Shown piece after piece: positions 7,985 to 18,518 of a DNA stretch of 64,000 bases. Made by a program: the position numbers and the translations under genes. The notes beneath the pieces were generated by a model that worked only from the letters and a program-made list of their open reading frames with translations, did not search any database and had not been told where the DNA came from. Every line of letters begins with the position of its first letter. The first letter of the stretch is position 1. Source of the DNA: Bacteroidales bacterium (GTDB lineage Bacteria > Bacteroidota > Bacteroidia > Bacteroidales > JAAYJT01). The stretch lies in NCBI GenBank assembly GCA_014860575.1, contig JACZJK010000005.1:186001-250000 (forward strand), read 5' to 3'.

Positions 7985-9529
7985 CTAATCAAACGCAATC
8001 TTATTCACATAAAAAACATTCCTTTTGTTTTGTGAAGGAAGATAATTGTTGGTGATGGTCTGATAACCCGAAGCCAGAAAATAATTCCCATACCATTTAA
8101 TCAGGCGACTGCTTTGTTCACTGTTTACCCTGTCTTTTGAATAACTGGTTTCAATATTTGCGTAAGAAATGTTGGTTATCGTGGTGTCTTCCTGTAACAG
8201 TTTCCACGCTATTTTACCTTCATGATTATAAGCCAAAGCCAGTCCATCCACATCGTTGTGAAGAACGAGCCTGGGAAAAAGATCAAAAGTCCGGATGTTG
8301 ATCATTTCTATTCCATTGTCCCATTTTAGCTGACCCTGGCTGTCAAAAGCCACGACTACTCCATGGCTGTACCTGTAGCCATCAAACACGGAATAGCTCC
8401 TGGGCACCGGTCTGCCATAATAATCATAAGCAATGGTTGTAACCGTGCGGAAGTCAGGAGTAAAAGCCTCACCTGCCAGCAGAAAGGCATCATTTGCTTT
8501 TAACACTTCATGCATCACAAGGTAGTGTTCAAAACTTGCTGCTTGTGAGCGTTGAAACCAGCGCCTGAGCGAACGCTGCCTTCGTTCTGCAATGGTTCCG
8601 CGAATGTAATTTTCGAGATTGGTAAGATCGCTGAAATTATGGAATTGTACTTGTGGATTGTTGCCATCCAACCCAACCAACACGTTATAAAAGCCGGTTG
8701 AACGGCTTCCTTCTGCATCAGTTACACCGGAAGCTCTCCTTTGAGGTTGTGAAGTAAAACTGCCCAATACCATATAAGAACCTTCATTCAGCGGAACGTA
8801 TTCAGCAGAGGTGATCATCTTCCGGCTGTCATTTTTTATAAGTTGCGTGAATGATTGCTCATTTCCTTCACTGTTGAAGCGATGCAGACAAAGTGCATTG
8901 CGGCGTCGCTCATTTCTGGAACTTGTTATAACAATAATCTCCTGTGTTTTATCATTAACATTGATGTTCTCTATAAAGTTACCTCCCTCAGAATTTAGCT
9001 CAAGCTCAATTGAATCGCCTGATTTTATATCAATACGGTAAACCTTGCACGCATTCTTTGAGTTCACACCAACATAGCAATGATTGCCTTGCCTTGTAAA
9101 GCGGTATGGTTCAAAGCGTTTATCAATATTTCCGTCAACCAGATGATATTGTTTTGATGCAGTATTGATAGTCAGGATTTGCAGGTTGGATTCTGCCGAT
9201 GCACGGGAATCATAAAACATCAACGAAACCTGTTGCTCATTATGGAATGAAGCCGCGTATTCCTGGTACCGAAGCAGAGGCACGGTAAACTCCCATTGCA
9301 GACCAAAAATAGTGTCATAATGCCCGAATCCCCATATTCGGGAATTTCGATCTTCAAATTCGTTGGTTTTAAGGCTTAACAACAGGCCATGCCCAGCCAT
9401 AGGAACGAGCATGAATGGCTCAGTATTTGGCTTGGATTCCAGCTCAATTCTTACAGGCTGGCTGTCAGTTTGCCCAGCTACGATTAAGCTCAGCAGAAAC
9501 GCGATTACAACTATCAGATAATGCTTCAT
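7985..9529 (-). CDS. Exported protein of unknown function
   Basis: The 514-residue product has a Sec signal peptide (MKHYLIVVIAFLLSLIVAGQ) and no other membrane segment. The mature protein is rich in aromatic residues, with phrases such as YDYYGRPVPRSYSVFDGYRY and WGFGHYDTIF suggestive of a beta-propeller-like or other beta-rich fold, but I recognise no named domain. The start at 9529 is supported by the signal peptide, by a TACTTTTG promoter box at 9550-9557, and by the dnaK terminator, which overlaps the longer reading frame. It is transcribed separately from dnaK. Confidence 0.75.
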   Translation of the reverse strand: MKHYLIVVIAFLLSLIVAGQTDSQPVRIELESKPNTEPFMLVPMAGHGLLLSLKTNEFEDRNSRIWGFGHYDTIFGLQWEFTVPLLRYQEYAASFHNEQQVSLMFYDSRASAESNLQILTINTASKQYHLVDGNIDKRFEPYRFTRQGNHCYVGVNSKNACKVYRIDIKSGDSIELELNSEGGNFIENINVNDKTQEIIVITSSRNERRRNALCLHRFNSEGNEQSFTQLIKNDSRKMITSAEYVPLNEGSYMVLGSFTSQPQRRASGVTDAEGSRSTGFYNVLVGLDGNNPQVQFHNFSDLTNLENYIRGTIAERRQRSLRRWFQRSQAASFEHYLVMHEVLKANDAFLLAGEAFTPDFRTVTTIAYDYYGRPVPRSYSVFDGYRYSHGVVVAFDSQGQLKWDNGIEMINIRTFDLFPRLVLHNDVDGLALAYNHEGKIAWKLLQEDTTITNISYANIETSYSKDRVNSEQSSRLIKWYGNYFLASGYQTITNNYLPSQNKRNVFYVNKIAFD

Positions 9530-9549
9530 GGTTTTTGCAGGTTCGAATC

Positions 9550-9557
9550 CAAAAGTA
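9550..9557 (-). promoter_or_regulatory. TAnnTTTG -7 box of the 7985-9529 gene
   Basis: On the minus strand the sequence reads TACTTTTG, 20 bp before the start codon at 9529. It sits between the dnaK terminator and the gene. Confidence 0.55.
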
Positions 9558-9601
9558 CAAAACTCTGCCCAGATGGCTATGTTATTCAGTATTTGCCAGG
9601 G

Positions 9602-9636
9602 CAAAAAAAAAGCCGTTCTTATTACTGAACGGCTTT
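9602..9636 (-). terminator. Rho-independent terminator of dnaK
   Basis: On the minus strand AGCCGTTC pairs with GAACGGCT around an 8-nt loop (stem arms 9611-9618 and 9627-9634) and is followed by nine T residues. It begins 18 bp after the dnaK stop codon. Confidence 0.88.
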
Positions 9637-9654
9637 ACTTGATAATTAAGTTTA

Positions 9655-11565
9655 TTAGTTTTTGACTTCTTCGAAGTCAACATCGGTTACTTCGTCATTT
9701 CCGCTTTTGGGTTCGGAAGCTCCCTGATCAGAACCAGGTTGATTTTGTGCTTGCTCCTGACCTTGTGTGGCCTTGTACATTTCTTCACTTGCGGCCTGCC
9801 ATGCAGCATTAAGTTCAGTCATTGAAGCATCTATTCCGGCAATGTCTCGATTTTTATGCGCTTCCTTAAGCTTATTTAGCGCATCTTCAATCGGTAGCTT
9901 TTTCTCTGCCGGAAGCTTCTCGCCGAATTCCTTGAGTTGTTTTTCTGTTTGGAACACAAGGGCATCAGCGCTGTTTAATTTGTCCACTTCTTCCTTGAGT
10001 TTCTTGTCAGACTCAGCATTGGCTTCAGCTTCTGTTTTCATACGTTTTACTTCATCATCGCTGAGACCGCTGGTGGCTTCAATTCTTATCTGGTGCGATT
10101 TCCCGGTGCCTTTATCTTTGGCTCCAACATTCAGAATACCATTGGCATCAATATCAAAAGTAACTTCAATTTGAGGTATACCGCGTTGTGCCGGTGGAAT
10201 GCCATCGAGATGGAACCTGCCGATGCTTTTGTTATCTTTTGCCATCGGACGCTCGCCTTGCAGCACATGGATCTCAACAGATGGCTGGTTATCAGAGGCT
10301 GTGGAAAACACTTCCGATTTTTTTGTAGGAATCGTTGTGTTTGATTCTATGAGTTTGGTCATTACACCGCCAAGTGTTTCAATACCTAACGATAAAGGTG
10401 TTACGTCGAGCAACAGTACATCTTTCACTTCGCCGGTAAGAACGCCACCCTGTATGGCAGCGCCAATGGCAACTACTTCGTCGGGGTTCACACCTTTTGA
10501 AGGGGCTTTGCCGAAGAATTCTTCCACAACCTTTTGAATTGAAGGAATTCGGGTTGAACCACCAACAAGGATCACTTCGTCAATATCTGATGTTTTCAGG
10601 CCTGAATCGCTCATGGCTTTTCGGCATGGTTCAATGGTAGCCTTTACAAGACTTTCAGTAAGCTGATCAAATTTAGCTCTGGAAAGCGTTCTCACAAGGT
10701 GCTTGGGAATTCCGTCAACCGGCATAATGTAGGGCAGGTTGATTTCGGTTGAAGTTGAGCTTGATAATTCTATCTTCGCTTTTTCGGCGGCTTCTTTAAG
10801 TCTCTGCAAAGCCATTGCATCGCGGCGAAGGTCAATGCCTTCGTCTTTTTGAAACTCATCAGCAAGCCAGTCAATTATTTTCTGGTCGAAATCATCACCC
10901 CCCAGGTGAGTATCGCCGTTAGTTGATTTTACTTCAAATACGCCATCGCCCAATTCGAGGATCGAAATATCAAATGTTCCGCCTCCAAGGTCAAAAACGG
11001 CAACTTTCAAATCTTTATTTTTTTTATCGAGGCCGTAAGCAAGGGCAGCGGCTGTAGGTTCGTTAATGATTCGTTTAACAGTAAGCCCTGCAATTTCACC
11101 GGCTTCTTTTGTAGCCTGGCGTTGCGAATCACTGAAATATGCAGGCACGGTAATAACTGCTTCAGTTATTGTTTGACCCAAATAATCTTCAGCGGTCTTT
11201 TTCATCTTCTGCAACACCATTGCGGAAATTTCCTGGGGCGTATAAAGCCTGTCATCAATGCGGACGCGGGACGTATTATTGTCACCTTTTTCAATAACGT
11301 AAGGTACGCGCTTTACTTCTTTCTGAACCCTGTCAAATGTTTCGCCCATGATCCTTTTGATTGAAAAAACGGTTTTTTTTGCATTGGTGATGGCCTGACG
11401 TTTGGCAGGATCTCCGACTTTTCTTTCTCCGTTTTCGGTAAAAGCGACGATTGAGGGTGTAGTGCGACGGCCTTCGCTGTTAGGTATCACAACTGGTTCG
11501 CTGCCTTCCATTACGGCAACGCAGGAGTTTGTAGTTCCGAGGTCAATTCCGATTATTTTTCCCAT
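9655..11565 (-). CDS. dnaK: Molecular chaperone DnaK (Hsp70)
   Basis: The 636-residue protein is a full-length Hsp70. The N-terminal ATPase domain starts with [14 protein letters not shown] and includes the [10 protein letters not shown] phosphate loop and the [10 protein letters not shown] segment. The substrate-binding domain contains the [14 protein letters not shown] linker region, and a helical lid ends in a Gln/Pro-rich tail with the acidic DVDFEEVKN terminus that binds co-chaperones. It folds and protects cytoplasmic proteins with DnaJ and GrpE, whose genes are not next to it. A strong terminator follows. No CIRCE element or clear TAnnTTTG box was seen in the 264 bp upstream. Confidence 0.98.
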   Translation of the reverse strand: MGKIIGIDLGTTNSCVAVMEGSEPVVIPNSEGRRTTPSIVAFTENGERKVGDPAKRQAITNAKKTVFSIKRIMGETFDRVQKEVKRVPYVIEKGDNNTSRVRIDDRLYTPQEISAMVLQKMKKTAEDYLGQTITEAVITVPAYFSDSQRQATKEAGEIAGLTVKRIINEPTAAALAYGLDKKNKDLKVAVFDLGGGTFDISILELGDGVFEVKSTNGDTHLGGDDFDQKIIDWLADEFQKDEGIDLRRDAMALQRLKEAAEKAKIELSSSTSTEINLPYIMPVDGIPKHLVRTLSRAKFDQLTESLVKATIEPCRKAMSDSGLKTSDIDEVILVGGSTRIPSIQKVVEEFFGKAPSKGVNPDEVVAIGAAIQGGVLTGEVKDVLLLDVTPLSLGIETLGGVMTKLIESNTTIPTKKSEVFSTASDNQPSVEIHVLQGERPMAKDNKSIGRFHLDGIPPAQRGIPQIEVTFDIDANGILNVGAKDKGTGKSHQIRIEATSGLSDDEVKRMKTEAEANAESDKKLKEEVDKLNSADALVFQTEKQLKEFGEKLPAEKKLPIEDALNKLKEAHKNRDIAGIDASMTELNAAWQAASEEMYKATQGQEQAQNQPGSDQGASEPKSGNDEVTDVDFEEVKN

Positions 11566-11829
11566 AGTAAATTATCTTTTCTGATTAACAAATATTTTCA
11601 GGTTTCGTTACCCAAGTCAATGATTGTGCCAAGCTGCCTCCTATGCAATATTCGCATTGGCATTTCATATGTGCGAGCTTGCTTTTACGAAGGATGGCTT
11701 TAGTCAAAACAAATTAATTACCAGTCGCTTAGCTGATTTTACAGAGTCAATAAATGAGGGAAGTGTTTAAAATTCCGGATCGTAGATGAAAGTGGAATGA
11801 ATGACAATTAGTCAGAAACTATGAGGCAA

Positions 11830-12819
11830 TTAAGGAACCCACTGGAAATTATGGCCATCCATTTCCATTAGCCGGTTAATGGTTTGGAAATGGATACGGT
11901 GCACACTAGTCTTATCATAGCGGGCGCTGAAAACACCAAGGCCATTTTCAATATTTGTATATTCCGGTCTTTCCTGAACCAGGCTCGAAGATGGTTCATT
12001 CACTTCAATATAAGTGCTTAGGTCGGTGGCTGCCACATAAAAAATGAGTTCGACATTTACGGGGTAACGGATAATATTTTCAAGTTTCGGGATTTGGGTT
12101 TCAACCATACTGAAAAATGTTTCGTTGGTGAACCTGATCTCAATATCACCACCACCACTTGTATTTCCTGATTTTACTATGGGCGAGAACCATTCAATAT
12201 GTCTTGCGATTGTATCGTTGGTTCCCACATCAACATCCAGATAATTGAAACGCATGATCATCTGGTAGCGTCCGGCATTTTTTGCCGGTCTCCAGGCAAA
12301 TGTTTTTGTCGGATTAGTAGGAATATTAAAGTTGATCTGGGTATTCGCAGCCGGTGTGGTTATGCCGAAATCGCCCACTAGTTCGCATTCCGATGTAATT
12401 ACCTTATTAGTACTGAGATTGGTAATTACCAATTTATATTTATAGTTCGGATTAAGAGTTGCTTCTCTAAAATACAGCGGTTGATTAGAGGAGAAAAATA
12501 TACCGGATTCTTTGTCCTTAATTGTTATGGTATCAAGTTGCAGGGTTCGAACCAGGGTAGCGTCGTTCCATTCCTGGATCACCACGTCGAGATTGTTCGG
12601 ATAGAGATTTGAATCGGCTTCCAGCGCCATTTGCAATACATTTCCCTGTCCGAGAAAAGCCTTTTGGATCCTGATATAATGGGTGTCCTCATTTTGATTA
12701 AGAATACCATAAACTACGGTAATATCTTTCCATTCGGCATTGAGGTCAAAATCAGTTTCGCACGAAACCCAAAGCAAGGGGATGAAGAGTAGAAGAATGA
12801 GGCGCTGGTAGTTTTTCAT
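11830..12819 (-). CDS. Bacteroidota lipoprotein of unknown function (DUF4249-like)
   Basis: The 329-residue product begins with a lipoprotein signal ending in LLWVSC (Cys near residue 20). The mature part resembles the exported lipoproteins grouped as DUF4249: an early DITVVYGILNQNEDTHYIRIQKAFLG segment, several beta-rich stretches, and a late YTNIENGLGVFSARY motif near residue 290. I assign that family from memory of such motifs and hold it tentative. The start at 12819 fits the signal peptide and the TACCTTTG box at 12850-12857. It is transcribed away from panB across a shared 223-bp promoter region. Confidence 0.72.
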   Translation of the reverse strand: MKNYQRLILLLFIPLLWVSCETDFDLNAEWKDITVVYGILNQNEDTHYIRIQKAFLGQGNVLQMALEADSNLYPNNLDVVIQEWNDATLVRTLQLDTITIKDKESGIFFSSNQPLYFREATLNPNYKYKLVITNLSTNKVITSECELVGDFGITTPAANTQINFNIPTNPTKTFAWRPAKNAGRYQMIMRFNYLDVDVGTNDTIARHIEWFSPIVKSGNTSGGGDIEIRFTNETFFSMVETQIPKLENIIRYPVNVELIFYVAATDLSTYIEVNEPSSSLVQERPEYTNIENGLGVFSARYDKTSVHRIHFQTINRLMEMDGHNFQWVP

Positions 12820-12849
12820 AAATATTATTGAGATAGCGATATAGGTTTG

Positions 12850-12857
12850 CAAAGGTA
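12850..12857 (-). promoter_or_regulatory. TAnnTTTG -7 box of the lipoprotein gene
   Basis: The minus strand reads TACCTTTG, inside the 15-mer GCTACCTTTGCAAAC (12845-12859). The identical 15-mer occurs on the plus strand at 12960-12974 in front of panB. Confidence 0.6.
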
Positions 12858-12961
12858 GCAATAATCAGATTAGCTTCATTTTCCATTAACGCTGAATGCC
12901 TGGGTTTATGATAAAAATGAATGGAAATACCGGAAAGTTCTGCAAACGCATACCGATTTGC

Positions 12962-12969
12962 TACCTTTG
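12962..12969 (+). promoter_or_regulatory. TAnnTTTG -7 box of panB
   Basis: TACCTTTG lies within GCTACCTTTGCAAAC, the same 15-mer as in the divergent promoter. The panB ATG is at 13043, giving a leader of roughly 65 nt. Confidence 0.58.
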
Positions 12970-13042
12970 CAAACTTGTTTAATTATCGCCATCGTAGTTG
13001 GCGTAATCATCGGGGAACTAAACATCAGTAATAATTTGACGC

Positions 13043-13855
13043 ATGACTAAAGTAATTGCCAGAAAAGTTACCACCCATGTGCTTCAGGAGATGAAGCTGA
13101 AAGGTGAAAAAATTTCAATGCTAACAGCCTATGATTTTTCAATGGCACGGCTTGTTGAGGCTGCCGGCATTGATGTGATCCTTGTTGGGGATTCCGCTTC
13201 AAATGTAATGGCAGGGCATAACAGTACGCTGCCTATTACGCTGGATCAGATGATCTATCATGGCAGTTCAGTTGTGAGGGCTGTAACAAGGGCGTTCGTG
13301 GTGGTTGATATGCCTTTTGGAACCTACCAGGGCAATTCAAAGGAAGCGCTGTCGTCATCTATCCGTATCATGAAAGAAACAGGCGCTGATGCTGTGAAAC
13401 TTGAAGGCGGCAAAGAAATACTTGAATCCATTGACCGTATCCTCTCAGCAGGAATACCCGTGATGGGGCACCTGGGCCTGACACCCCAATCCATACACAA
13501 GTTTGGAACCTATGTGGTGAGGGCAACCGAAGAAAGCGAAGCAAAAAAACTTGTTGAAGATGCGCATCTTCTTGAACAATCGGGTTGTTTTGCGTTGGTA
13601 CTTGAAAAAATACCAGCCAAACTAGGTGGAGATGTAGCCAATGCGTTAAAGATCCCTGTAATTGGCATTGGAGCAGGCAGGTACGTTGATGGGCAGGTGT
13701 TGGTTCTACATGATATGCTCGGGATCACACAGGAATTCTCACCAAGGTTTTTACGCCGCTATCATAATCTCAGTGAAGAAATTCAAGGTTCCGTGCGAAC
13801 CTATATCAAGGACATTAAGTCACTGGAGTTTCCAAATGAAAGGGAGCAATATTGA
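13043..13855 (+). CDS. panB: 3-Methyl-2-oxobutanoate hydroxymethyltransferase
   Basis: PanB transfers a hydroxymethyl group from methylene-tetrahydrofolate to 2-oxoisovalerate, giving ketopantoate for pantothenate and CoA synthesis. The 270-residue length is typical. Conserved blocks are [47 protein letters not shown], the VLEKIP stretch with the likely catalytic glutamate, and [20 protein letters not shown]. These carry the Mg-binding Asp/Asp/Glu set. No other pantothenate gene lies nearby. The downstream gap is filled with word-like repeats before an unrelated pseudouridine synthase gene. Confidence 0.96.
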   Translation: MTKVIARKVTTHVLQEMKLKGEKISMLTAYDFSMARLVEAAGIDVILVGDSASNVMAGHNSTLPITLDQMIYHGSSVVRAVTRAFVVVDMPFGTYQGNSKEALSSSIRIMKETGADAVKLEGGKEILESIDRILSAGIPVMGHLGLTPQSIHKFGTYVVRATEESEAKKLVEDAHLLEQSGCFALVLEKIPAKLGGDVANALKIPVIGIGAGRYVDGQVLVLHDMLGITQEFSPRFLRRYHNLSEEIQGSVRTYIKDIKSLEFPNEREQY

Positions 13856-13860
13856 TTTAA

Positions 13861-14021
13861 ATCCAAAGGCCAAAGTTCAAAATTCAAAGTCTCAAATCCC
13901 AAGCCCCAAATCCCAAGACTCAAGACCAGAATCCAAAGCTCAAAATTCAAAGAACAACGAATTAACTACTCAACACCGCAATACTCCAATACTCCACTAC
14001 TCCATTTCCCCAATATTCAAC
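13861..14021. repeat. Word-like low-complexity repeats between panB and the RluA gene
   Basis: About 160 bp are made of drifted short units: 7-11 bp forms of CCAAATCC / AATTCAAAG (13861-13962), then forms of AATACTCCA / ACTACTCCA (13968-14010). The same units recur near 7.7, 14.9, 49.4 and 51.8 kb. No gene or RNA is supported. Confidence 0.75.
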
Positions 14022-14030
14022 TAAGCCCAA

Positions 14031-14732
14031 ATGGATGAAATTGACTATATAAGCCTGCGTGTTCTTTTTGAGGACAATCATTTGCTCGTGTTAAACAAGC
14101 GTGCCGGCGATATTGTGCAGGGCGATAAAACAGGAACAGAACCCTTACTGGATAAAGCCAAAGCTTACATCAAAGTAAAATACAACAAACCCGGGAATGT
14201 TTATCTGGGCCTTCCGCACCGGCTCGATCAACCGGTAACCGGAGCGGTTATTTTTTCCCGCACTTCAAAATCCCTTGCACGCCTGAACCAAATGCTACAG
14301 GATCATGAGATCACAAAAATATATTGGGCCATTGTTAAGAACCGCCCACCGGTTGATGAAGGAACGTTAATTCATTTCATGTCGCGCAACCGGGAGAAAA
14401 ATAAATCCTATGCTTTTGCCACTCCACGAAAAGATTCACAACGGGCAGAGCTAAAGTATACACTCATTGCCTCAAGCGAACATTACCATTTACTTGAAGT
14501 AGAATTGCTCACCGGTCGTCATCATCAAATCCGCTCACAACTTTCCATCAGTGGCTGCCCGATAAAGGGCGATCTGAAATACGGCGCCCCCCGCCCCAAT
14601 GAGGATGCTTCAATTCACCTTCACGCCCGAAAGTTGATGTTTGCTCACCCAGTTTCAGGCGAAGCGCTCAATATCATAGCGCCGGTTCCATCCGATCCAC
14701 TGTGGCAGTATTTTGAAAACATTCTTGGCTAA
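14031..14732 (+). CDS. RluA-family pseudouridine synthase
   Basis: The 233-residue enzyme isomerises specific uridines in rRNA or tRNA. The family motif HRLDQPVTG places the catalytic aspartate at residue 66, and the later LLTGRHHQIRSQLS block is the second conserved RluA motif. It lacks an S4 RNA-binding domain, so it is the short single-domain form, resembling RluA/TruC-type enzymes more than RluD. The exact RNA target cannot be inferred. The ATG at 14031 lies right after a block of word-like repeats, and no promoter box was recognised. Confidence 0.9.
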   Translation: MDEIDYISLRVLFEDNHLLVLNKRAGDIVQGDKTGTEPLLDKAKAYIKVKYNKPGNVYLGLPHRLDQPVTGAVIFSRTSKSLARLNQMLQDHEITKIYWAIVKNRPPVDEGTLIHFMSRNREKNKSYAFATPRKDSQRAELKYTLIASSEHYHLLEVELLTGRHHQIRSQLSISGCPIKGDLKYGAPRPNEDASIHLHARKLMFAHPVSGEALNIIAPVPSDPLWQYFENILG

Positions 14733-15061
14733 CACAATCCCAGCTTTATCTTGCCGACCATTGCTTATTCAAAGCCTATCAACTTCCCACTCAATCAGCC
14801 AGATAATCTTCAATAGCTTTCTGTAGTCAAGTATCTGCACACTAAACTACTGCACAACTGCATCACTGTTTCACTGCATTACAGCATCACAACATTACTC
14901 CAGACTTGGACAGGCTCAGCCATCCGATTCCATTACTCCATCACTCCATTACTCCATTCCTACTGCATCACTGTAACACTGCATCACAATCCAAAAGCAG
15001 AGAAAAAATACTGGCAGATTTAGCCAGATTCTGATAACTTTGCCATAAAAAGCAGCAGGTT
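14733..15061. repeat. Gene-free gap before mutS with word-like repeats
   Basis: The first 110 bp show nothing recognisable. From 14841 to 14993 the sequence consists of drifted CTGCATCACTG / CACTGCATTACAG units and CCATTACTCCATCACTCCA units, interrupted by a short unique stretch near 14900-14930. The mutS promoter box follows at 15035. Confidence 0.72.
15035..15042 (+). promoter_or_regulatory. TAnnTTTG -7 box of mutS
   Basis: TAACTTTG lies 19 bp before the GTG at 15062. It is directly downstream of the repeat block, so the repeats are probably not transcribed with mutS. Confidence 0.52.
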
Positions 15062-17689
15062 GTGAAAGAAGGTCAGAAAGGCAATATGGTTGAAACCCCC
15101 TTGATGAAGCAGTATTACTCCATCAAGGCGAAATATCCTGATGCATTGTTGCTTTTCAGGGTGGGCGATTTTTATGAAACCTTCGGCGAAGATGCCATCA
15201 AAGCCTCGAAAATACTTGGTATTGTACTCACAAGGCGGGCCAATGGCGCTGCTTCTTATGTTGAACTGGCCGGCTTTCCACATCATGCATTGGATACCTA
15301 TTTACCGAAGCTGGTAAGATCGGGACTGCGGGTTGCCATTTGCGATCAGCTTGAAGACCCAAAGCTAACCAAGACAATAGTAAAGCGCGGAGTAACAGAA
15401 CTTGTAACCCCCGGCGTTTCCTACAACGACAAAACGCTGGATCATAAGGCAAATAATTTCCTGGCCAGCATACATCTTCAACCTGTCACTTCCGGTATAA
15501 GTTTCCTGGATGTTTCCACCGGTGAGTTTTATCTTGCCGAAGGTTCGAACGAATATATTGATAAACTTCTTCAGGCTTTCCAACCCAGCGAAATCATCAT
15601 TCAAAAAAGCAAACGCCATCGTTTTGCCGAACTATTTGGCGACAAGTTTTACACCAATACTTTTGAAGATTGGGTTTTTACCTTCGACTTTGCCCACGAA
15701 CTCTTACTCAAACATTTCAAAACGGTATCCTTGAAAGGTTTTGGAATTGATGAGCAGAACCAGGGCACGATTGCTGCCGGTGCAGCGCTGCATTACCTCG
15801 CCGAAACACACCATGACAAGGTGGAACATATCTGCAAGATTTCGCGCATCGAAGAAGAAAACTACGTTTGGCTCGATAAATTCACGATCCGAAATCTTGA
15901 GCTGATCAGCTCAGTGAACGAAAATGCCGCTACTTTGCTCAATGTAATGGATCGAACCATTTCTCCGATGGGTTCGCGCATGATGAAACGCTGGATTGTG
16001 CTGCCGCTGAAAAACCGCAAGCCCATTGAGGAAAGACATGAAATGGTGGAGTTTTTCATTCAGCATCCGGAAGTTGTACAGGTTTTGAATCAGCAGATCA
16101 AAGTGATCGGCGACCTGGAGCGCCTGATTTCTAAAGTGGCAGTACGCCGTGTGAACCCCCGTGAAGTTGTGCAATTGAAGAGAGCGCTTGATGCGCTGAT
16201 CCCGATCAGGGAAGTGTTGGCTTCATCAGGTAAGGCAGCGCTCAAAATTATTGCTGAGCAATTGAACCCCTGTACACTTATCAGCACCCGGATCGAAAAA
16301 GAGGTTCAAACAGAGCCTCCGGTGCAGGTTCAAAAAGGCGGTGTGATTGCCGATGGCGTGAATAGCGAACTTGATGAACTGCGCAAACTCTTGTATTCAG
16401 GAAAAGATTTTCTGGTTCAGATCCAACAGCGGGAAATTCAGAACACAGGTATAGCTTCACTGAAAATAGGCTACAACAACGTTTTTGGGTATTATCTTGA
16501 AGTTACCAACACGCATAAAAATAAAGTCCCGCCTGAATGGCACCGTAAGCAAACGCTGGTGAATGGCGAGCGCTATATTACTGAAGAACTTAAAGTTTAC
16601 GAACAAAAAATTCTTGGCGCTGAGGAAAAGATCCTCGCTCTCGAGCAACGCTTGTTTGATGATTTGGTGCTGGCTCTTTCTGACTATATCGAACCGGTTC
16701 AGCTCAATGCATCGCTGATTGCCCGCCTTGATTGCCTGCTATCATTTGCTGCCATTGCTATTGAAAACAATTATGCACGGCCGGTAATGAATGATTCGTG
16801 GGCGCTGGACATTCGAGGAGGGCGGCACCCGGTGATCGAAAAACACATGCCAACAGGAGAAGAATACATTGCCAATGATGTTTACCTCGATCATGAAACC
16901 CAACAGATAATGATTATCACCGGGCCGAATATGTCCGGAAAATCGGCTTTGCTCAGGCAAACAGCGCTGATTGTGCTGATGGCGCAGGCCGGAAGTTTTG
17001 TTCCGGCCAGTGAAGCGACCCTCGGCGTAGTTGATAAGATTTTTACCCGGGTCGGAGCATCTGATAATATCTCGTCTGGTGAGTCCACTTTTATGGTGGA
17101 AATGAATGAAACAGCAAGCATTCTCAATAATGTTTCGAGCCGCAGCCTGATCCTGCTCGACGAGATAGGCCGTGGCACCAGCACCTACGATGGAATTTCC
17201 ATTGCCTGGGCCATCGCAGAATATCTGCATGAGCATCCACTGTTCAACCCCAAAATCCTGTTTGCCACTCACTACCACGAGCTGAATGAAATGGCGGCTT
17301 CATTCCCGCGCATCAAGAATTTTCATGTGGCAGTAAAAGAACTTGGCAATAAAGTGATATTCCTGCGCAAGCTTAAGCCTGGCGGAAGCGAACACAGTTT
17401 CGGGATACATGTAGCCCGTATGGCAGGGATTCCTTCAACTGTAATAGATCGTGCGAACCAATTGCTGAAGCAACTGGAGCAATCGCACAGCCATGAAACA
17501 CTTACAAGCAAGGGACGAAAAACAGGCAAACAAGCATCCGACCAATACCAGTTAAGCTTTATCCAACTGAATGATCCATTACTGGAACAAATCCGCGAAG
17601 ACATTCTCAACACCGATATAAACACGCTCACACCGGTTGAGGCGCTGATGAAACTAAATGAGATCAGGATGTTGATTGGGAAGAAATGA
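15062..17689 (+). CDS. mutS: DNA mismatch repair protein MutS
   Basis: MutS recognises mismatches and small loops and starts repair with MutL. The 875-residue protein has the mismatch-binding FYE motif (residues 37-39, in [10 protein letters not shown]), connector, lever and clamp domains, then the ABC-type ATPase with Walker A GPNMSGKS at 621-628, a signature region near [11 protein letters not shown], and Walker [15 protein letters not shown] helix-turn-helix dimerisation tail follows. The start is taken as GTG at 15062; an ATG at 15086 ([11 protein letters not shown]) is an equally possible start and would keep all motifs. Confidence 0.97.
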   Translation: MKEGQKGNMVETPLMKQYYSIKAKYPDALLLFRVGDFYETFGEDAIKASKILGIVLTRRANGAASYVELAGFPHHALDTYLPKLVRSGLRVAICDQLEDPKLTKTIVKRGVTELVTPGVSYNDKTLDHKANNFLASIHLQPVTSGISFLDVSTGEFYLAEGSNEYIDKLLQAFQPSEIIIQKSKRHRFAELFGDKFYTNTFEDWVFTFDFAHELLLKHFKTVSLKGFGIDEQNQGTIAAGAALHYLAETHHDKVEHICKISRIEEENYVWLDKFTIRNLELISSVNENAATLLNVMDRTISPMGSRMMKRWIVLPLKNRKPIEERHEMVEFFIQHPEVVQVLNQQIKVIGDLERLISKVAVRRVNPREVVQLKRALDALIPIREVLASSGKAALKIIAEQLNPCTLISTRIEKEVQTEPPVQVQKGGVIADGVNSELDELRKLLYSGKDFLVQIQQREIQNTGIASLKIGYNNVFGYYLEVTNTHKNKVPPEWHRKQTLVNGERYITEELKVYEQKILGAEEKILALEQRLFDDLVLALSDYIEPVQLNASLIARLDCLLSFAAIAIENNYARPVMNDSWALDIRGGRHPVIEKHMPTGEEYIANDVYLDHETQQIMIITGPNMSGKSALLRQTALIVLMAQAGSFVPASEATLGVVDKIFTRVGASDNISSGESTFMVEMNETASILNNVSSRSLILLDEIGRGTSTYDGISIAWAIAEYLHEHPLFNPKILFATHYHELNEMAASFPRIKNFHVAVKELGNKVIFLRKLKPGGSEHSFGIHVARMAGIPSTVIDRANQLLKQLEQSHSHETLTSKGRKTGKQASDQYQLSFIQLNDPLLEQIREDILNTDINTLTPVEALMKLNEIRMLIGKK

Positions 17690-17894
17690 ATGCATGTCTG
17701 ATAAAAGGCAAAGCAGATAGTTTAAACAATGGTTTGTGTACCACTGGATTAATTATCATCACACAAGACCAGAGAATGAAATTTACGGAAAGTAAAATAA
17801 GGGAAAATATATTTCAGAGAGAATTATAAATTGAATGTCTATTGCAGTAAGGCTGGTTTTAGCGATAGGATCGCTGGAAGCGATATTATCGCAA

Positions 17895-17920
17895 TAAAAA
17901 AGCAGGAATTACTCCTGCTT
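17895..17920 (-). terminator. Terminator after tRNA-Leu
   Basis: On the minus strand AGCAGGA (17913-17919 on the plus strand reads TCCTGCT) pairs with TCCTGCT around a 5-nt loop, followed by a run of six T. It begins directly at the tRNA 3' end. Confidence 0.85.
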
Positions 17921-17921
17921 C

Positions 17922-18008
17922 TGGTACCCGGGGCGGGACTTGAACCCGCACGGCCGCGAGGCCAAAGGATTTTAAGTCCTTCGTGTATACCAATTTCACC
18001 ACCCGGGC
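17922..18008 (-). tRNA. tRNA-Leu (UAA)
   Basis: The minus strand folds as an 87-nt class II tRNA with the acceptor GCCCGGG paired to CCCGGGU (one G-U at the end), anticodon loop CTTAAAA with anticodon UAA, a long variable arm, the T-arm GTTCAAGTC and an encoded 3' CCA. A terminator follows at once. Confidence 0.96.
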
Positions 18009-18076
18009 TTTAAGAACTTATATAGCGGCACAAAAATACAATGCCTGTGCTAATTAATCAAATTTTTGTGCCTGAA

Positions 18077-18104
18077 CAAAAAATCCCGGCTTTTACCGGG
18101 ATTT
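18077..18104 (-). terminator. Terminator after tRNA-Gly
   Basis: On the minus strand AATCCCGG pairs with CCGGGATT around a 6-nt loop, followed by T residues. It separates the two tRNA genes, so they may be independent transcripts. Confidence 0.85.
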
Positions 18105-18105
18105 G

Positions 18106-18178
<73 letters not shown>

Positions 18179-18207
18179 TTTTTAATGAGCATTCCCTTTC
18201 GGGGCTG

Positions 18208-18237
18208 CAAATATACAATGATTTTCTTTTTGACAAA
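18208..18237 (-). promoter_or_regulatory. Promoter of tRNA-Gly
   Basis: On the minus strand TTTG (18237-18234) and TATATTTG (18215-18208) are separated by 18 bp, the same spacing as in the GIN-gene promoter. The box ends 29 bp before the tRNA 5' end. It is one of the two best full promoters in the window. Confidence 0.7.
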
Positions 18238-18518
18238 AAATCACTGAAAAAAATTTACTTGCTGTTTGTTACAATGATAAGTTCAATGGAGTTCTTAGCA
18301 AAGACACGAACCAAAACACCGTCTGAAGTTGTGAAAAGTGCTTCCACTCCTAACAGATGATTAACGTGGCTTCTAATCTTCCTCCAAGCTGGAAATTCAG
18401 TTGTTGTGAGCTTAAGGAATAGTACCATAGCATGTTAAGAACCAGGAATAAAATGATAAAATGAGTTGAGCGCGTAATGAATTGTTTAATTTTGATCCTT
18501 AACCTTAAATGAATTGCA
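18238..18518. other. Gap without a supported gene
   Basis: About 280 bp separate the tRNA-Gly promoter from the next gene. I see no ORF with a recognisable product and no RNA. The right end holds the promoter at 18465-18494. Confidence 0.6.
18465..18494 (+). promoter_or_regulatory. Promoter of the 18519 gene
   Basis: GTTG (18465-18468) and TAATTTTG (18487-18494) are separated by 18 bp. The ATG follows at 18519. Confidence 0.55.

Noticed and set aside
11616-11631. Sigma-54-like site TGGCAC-N5-TTGA on the minus strand upstream of dnaK
   Set aside because: The essential GC at -12 is missing, and dnaK is not a usual sigma-54 gene.
13662-14024. A 120-codon plus-strand ORF across the panB end and following gap
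   Set aside because: It overlaps conserved panB in another frame and its second half is repeat-derived low-complexity sequence.
17831-18013. A 60-codon plus-strand ORF containing [14 protein letters not shown]
   Set aside because: It is the antisense translation of tRNA-Leu, a well-known false ORF.
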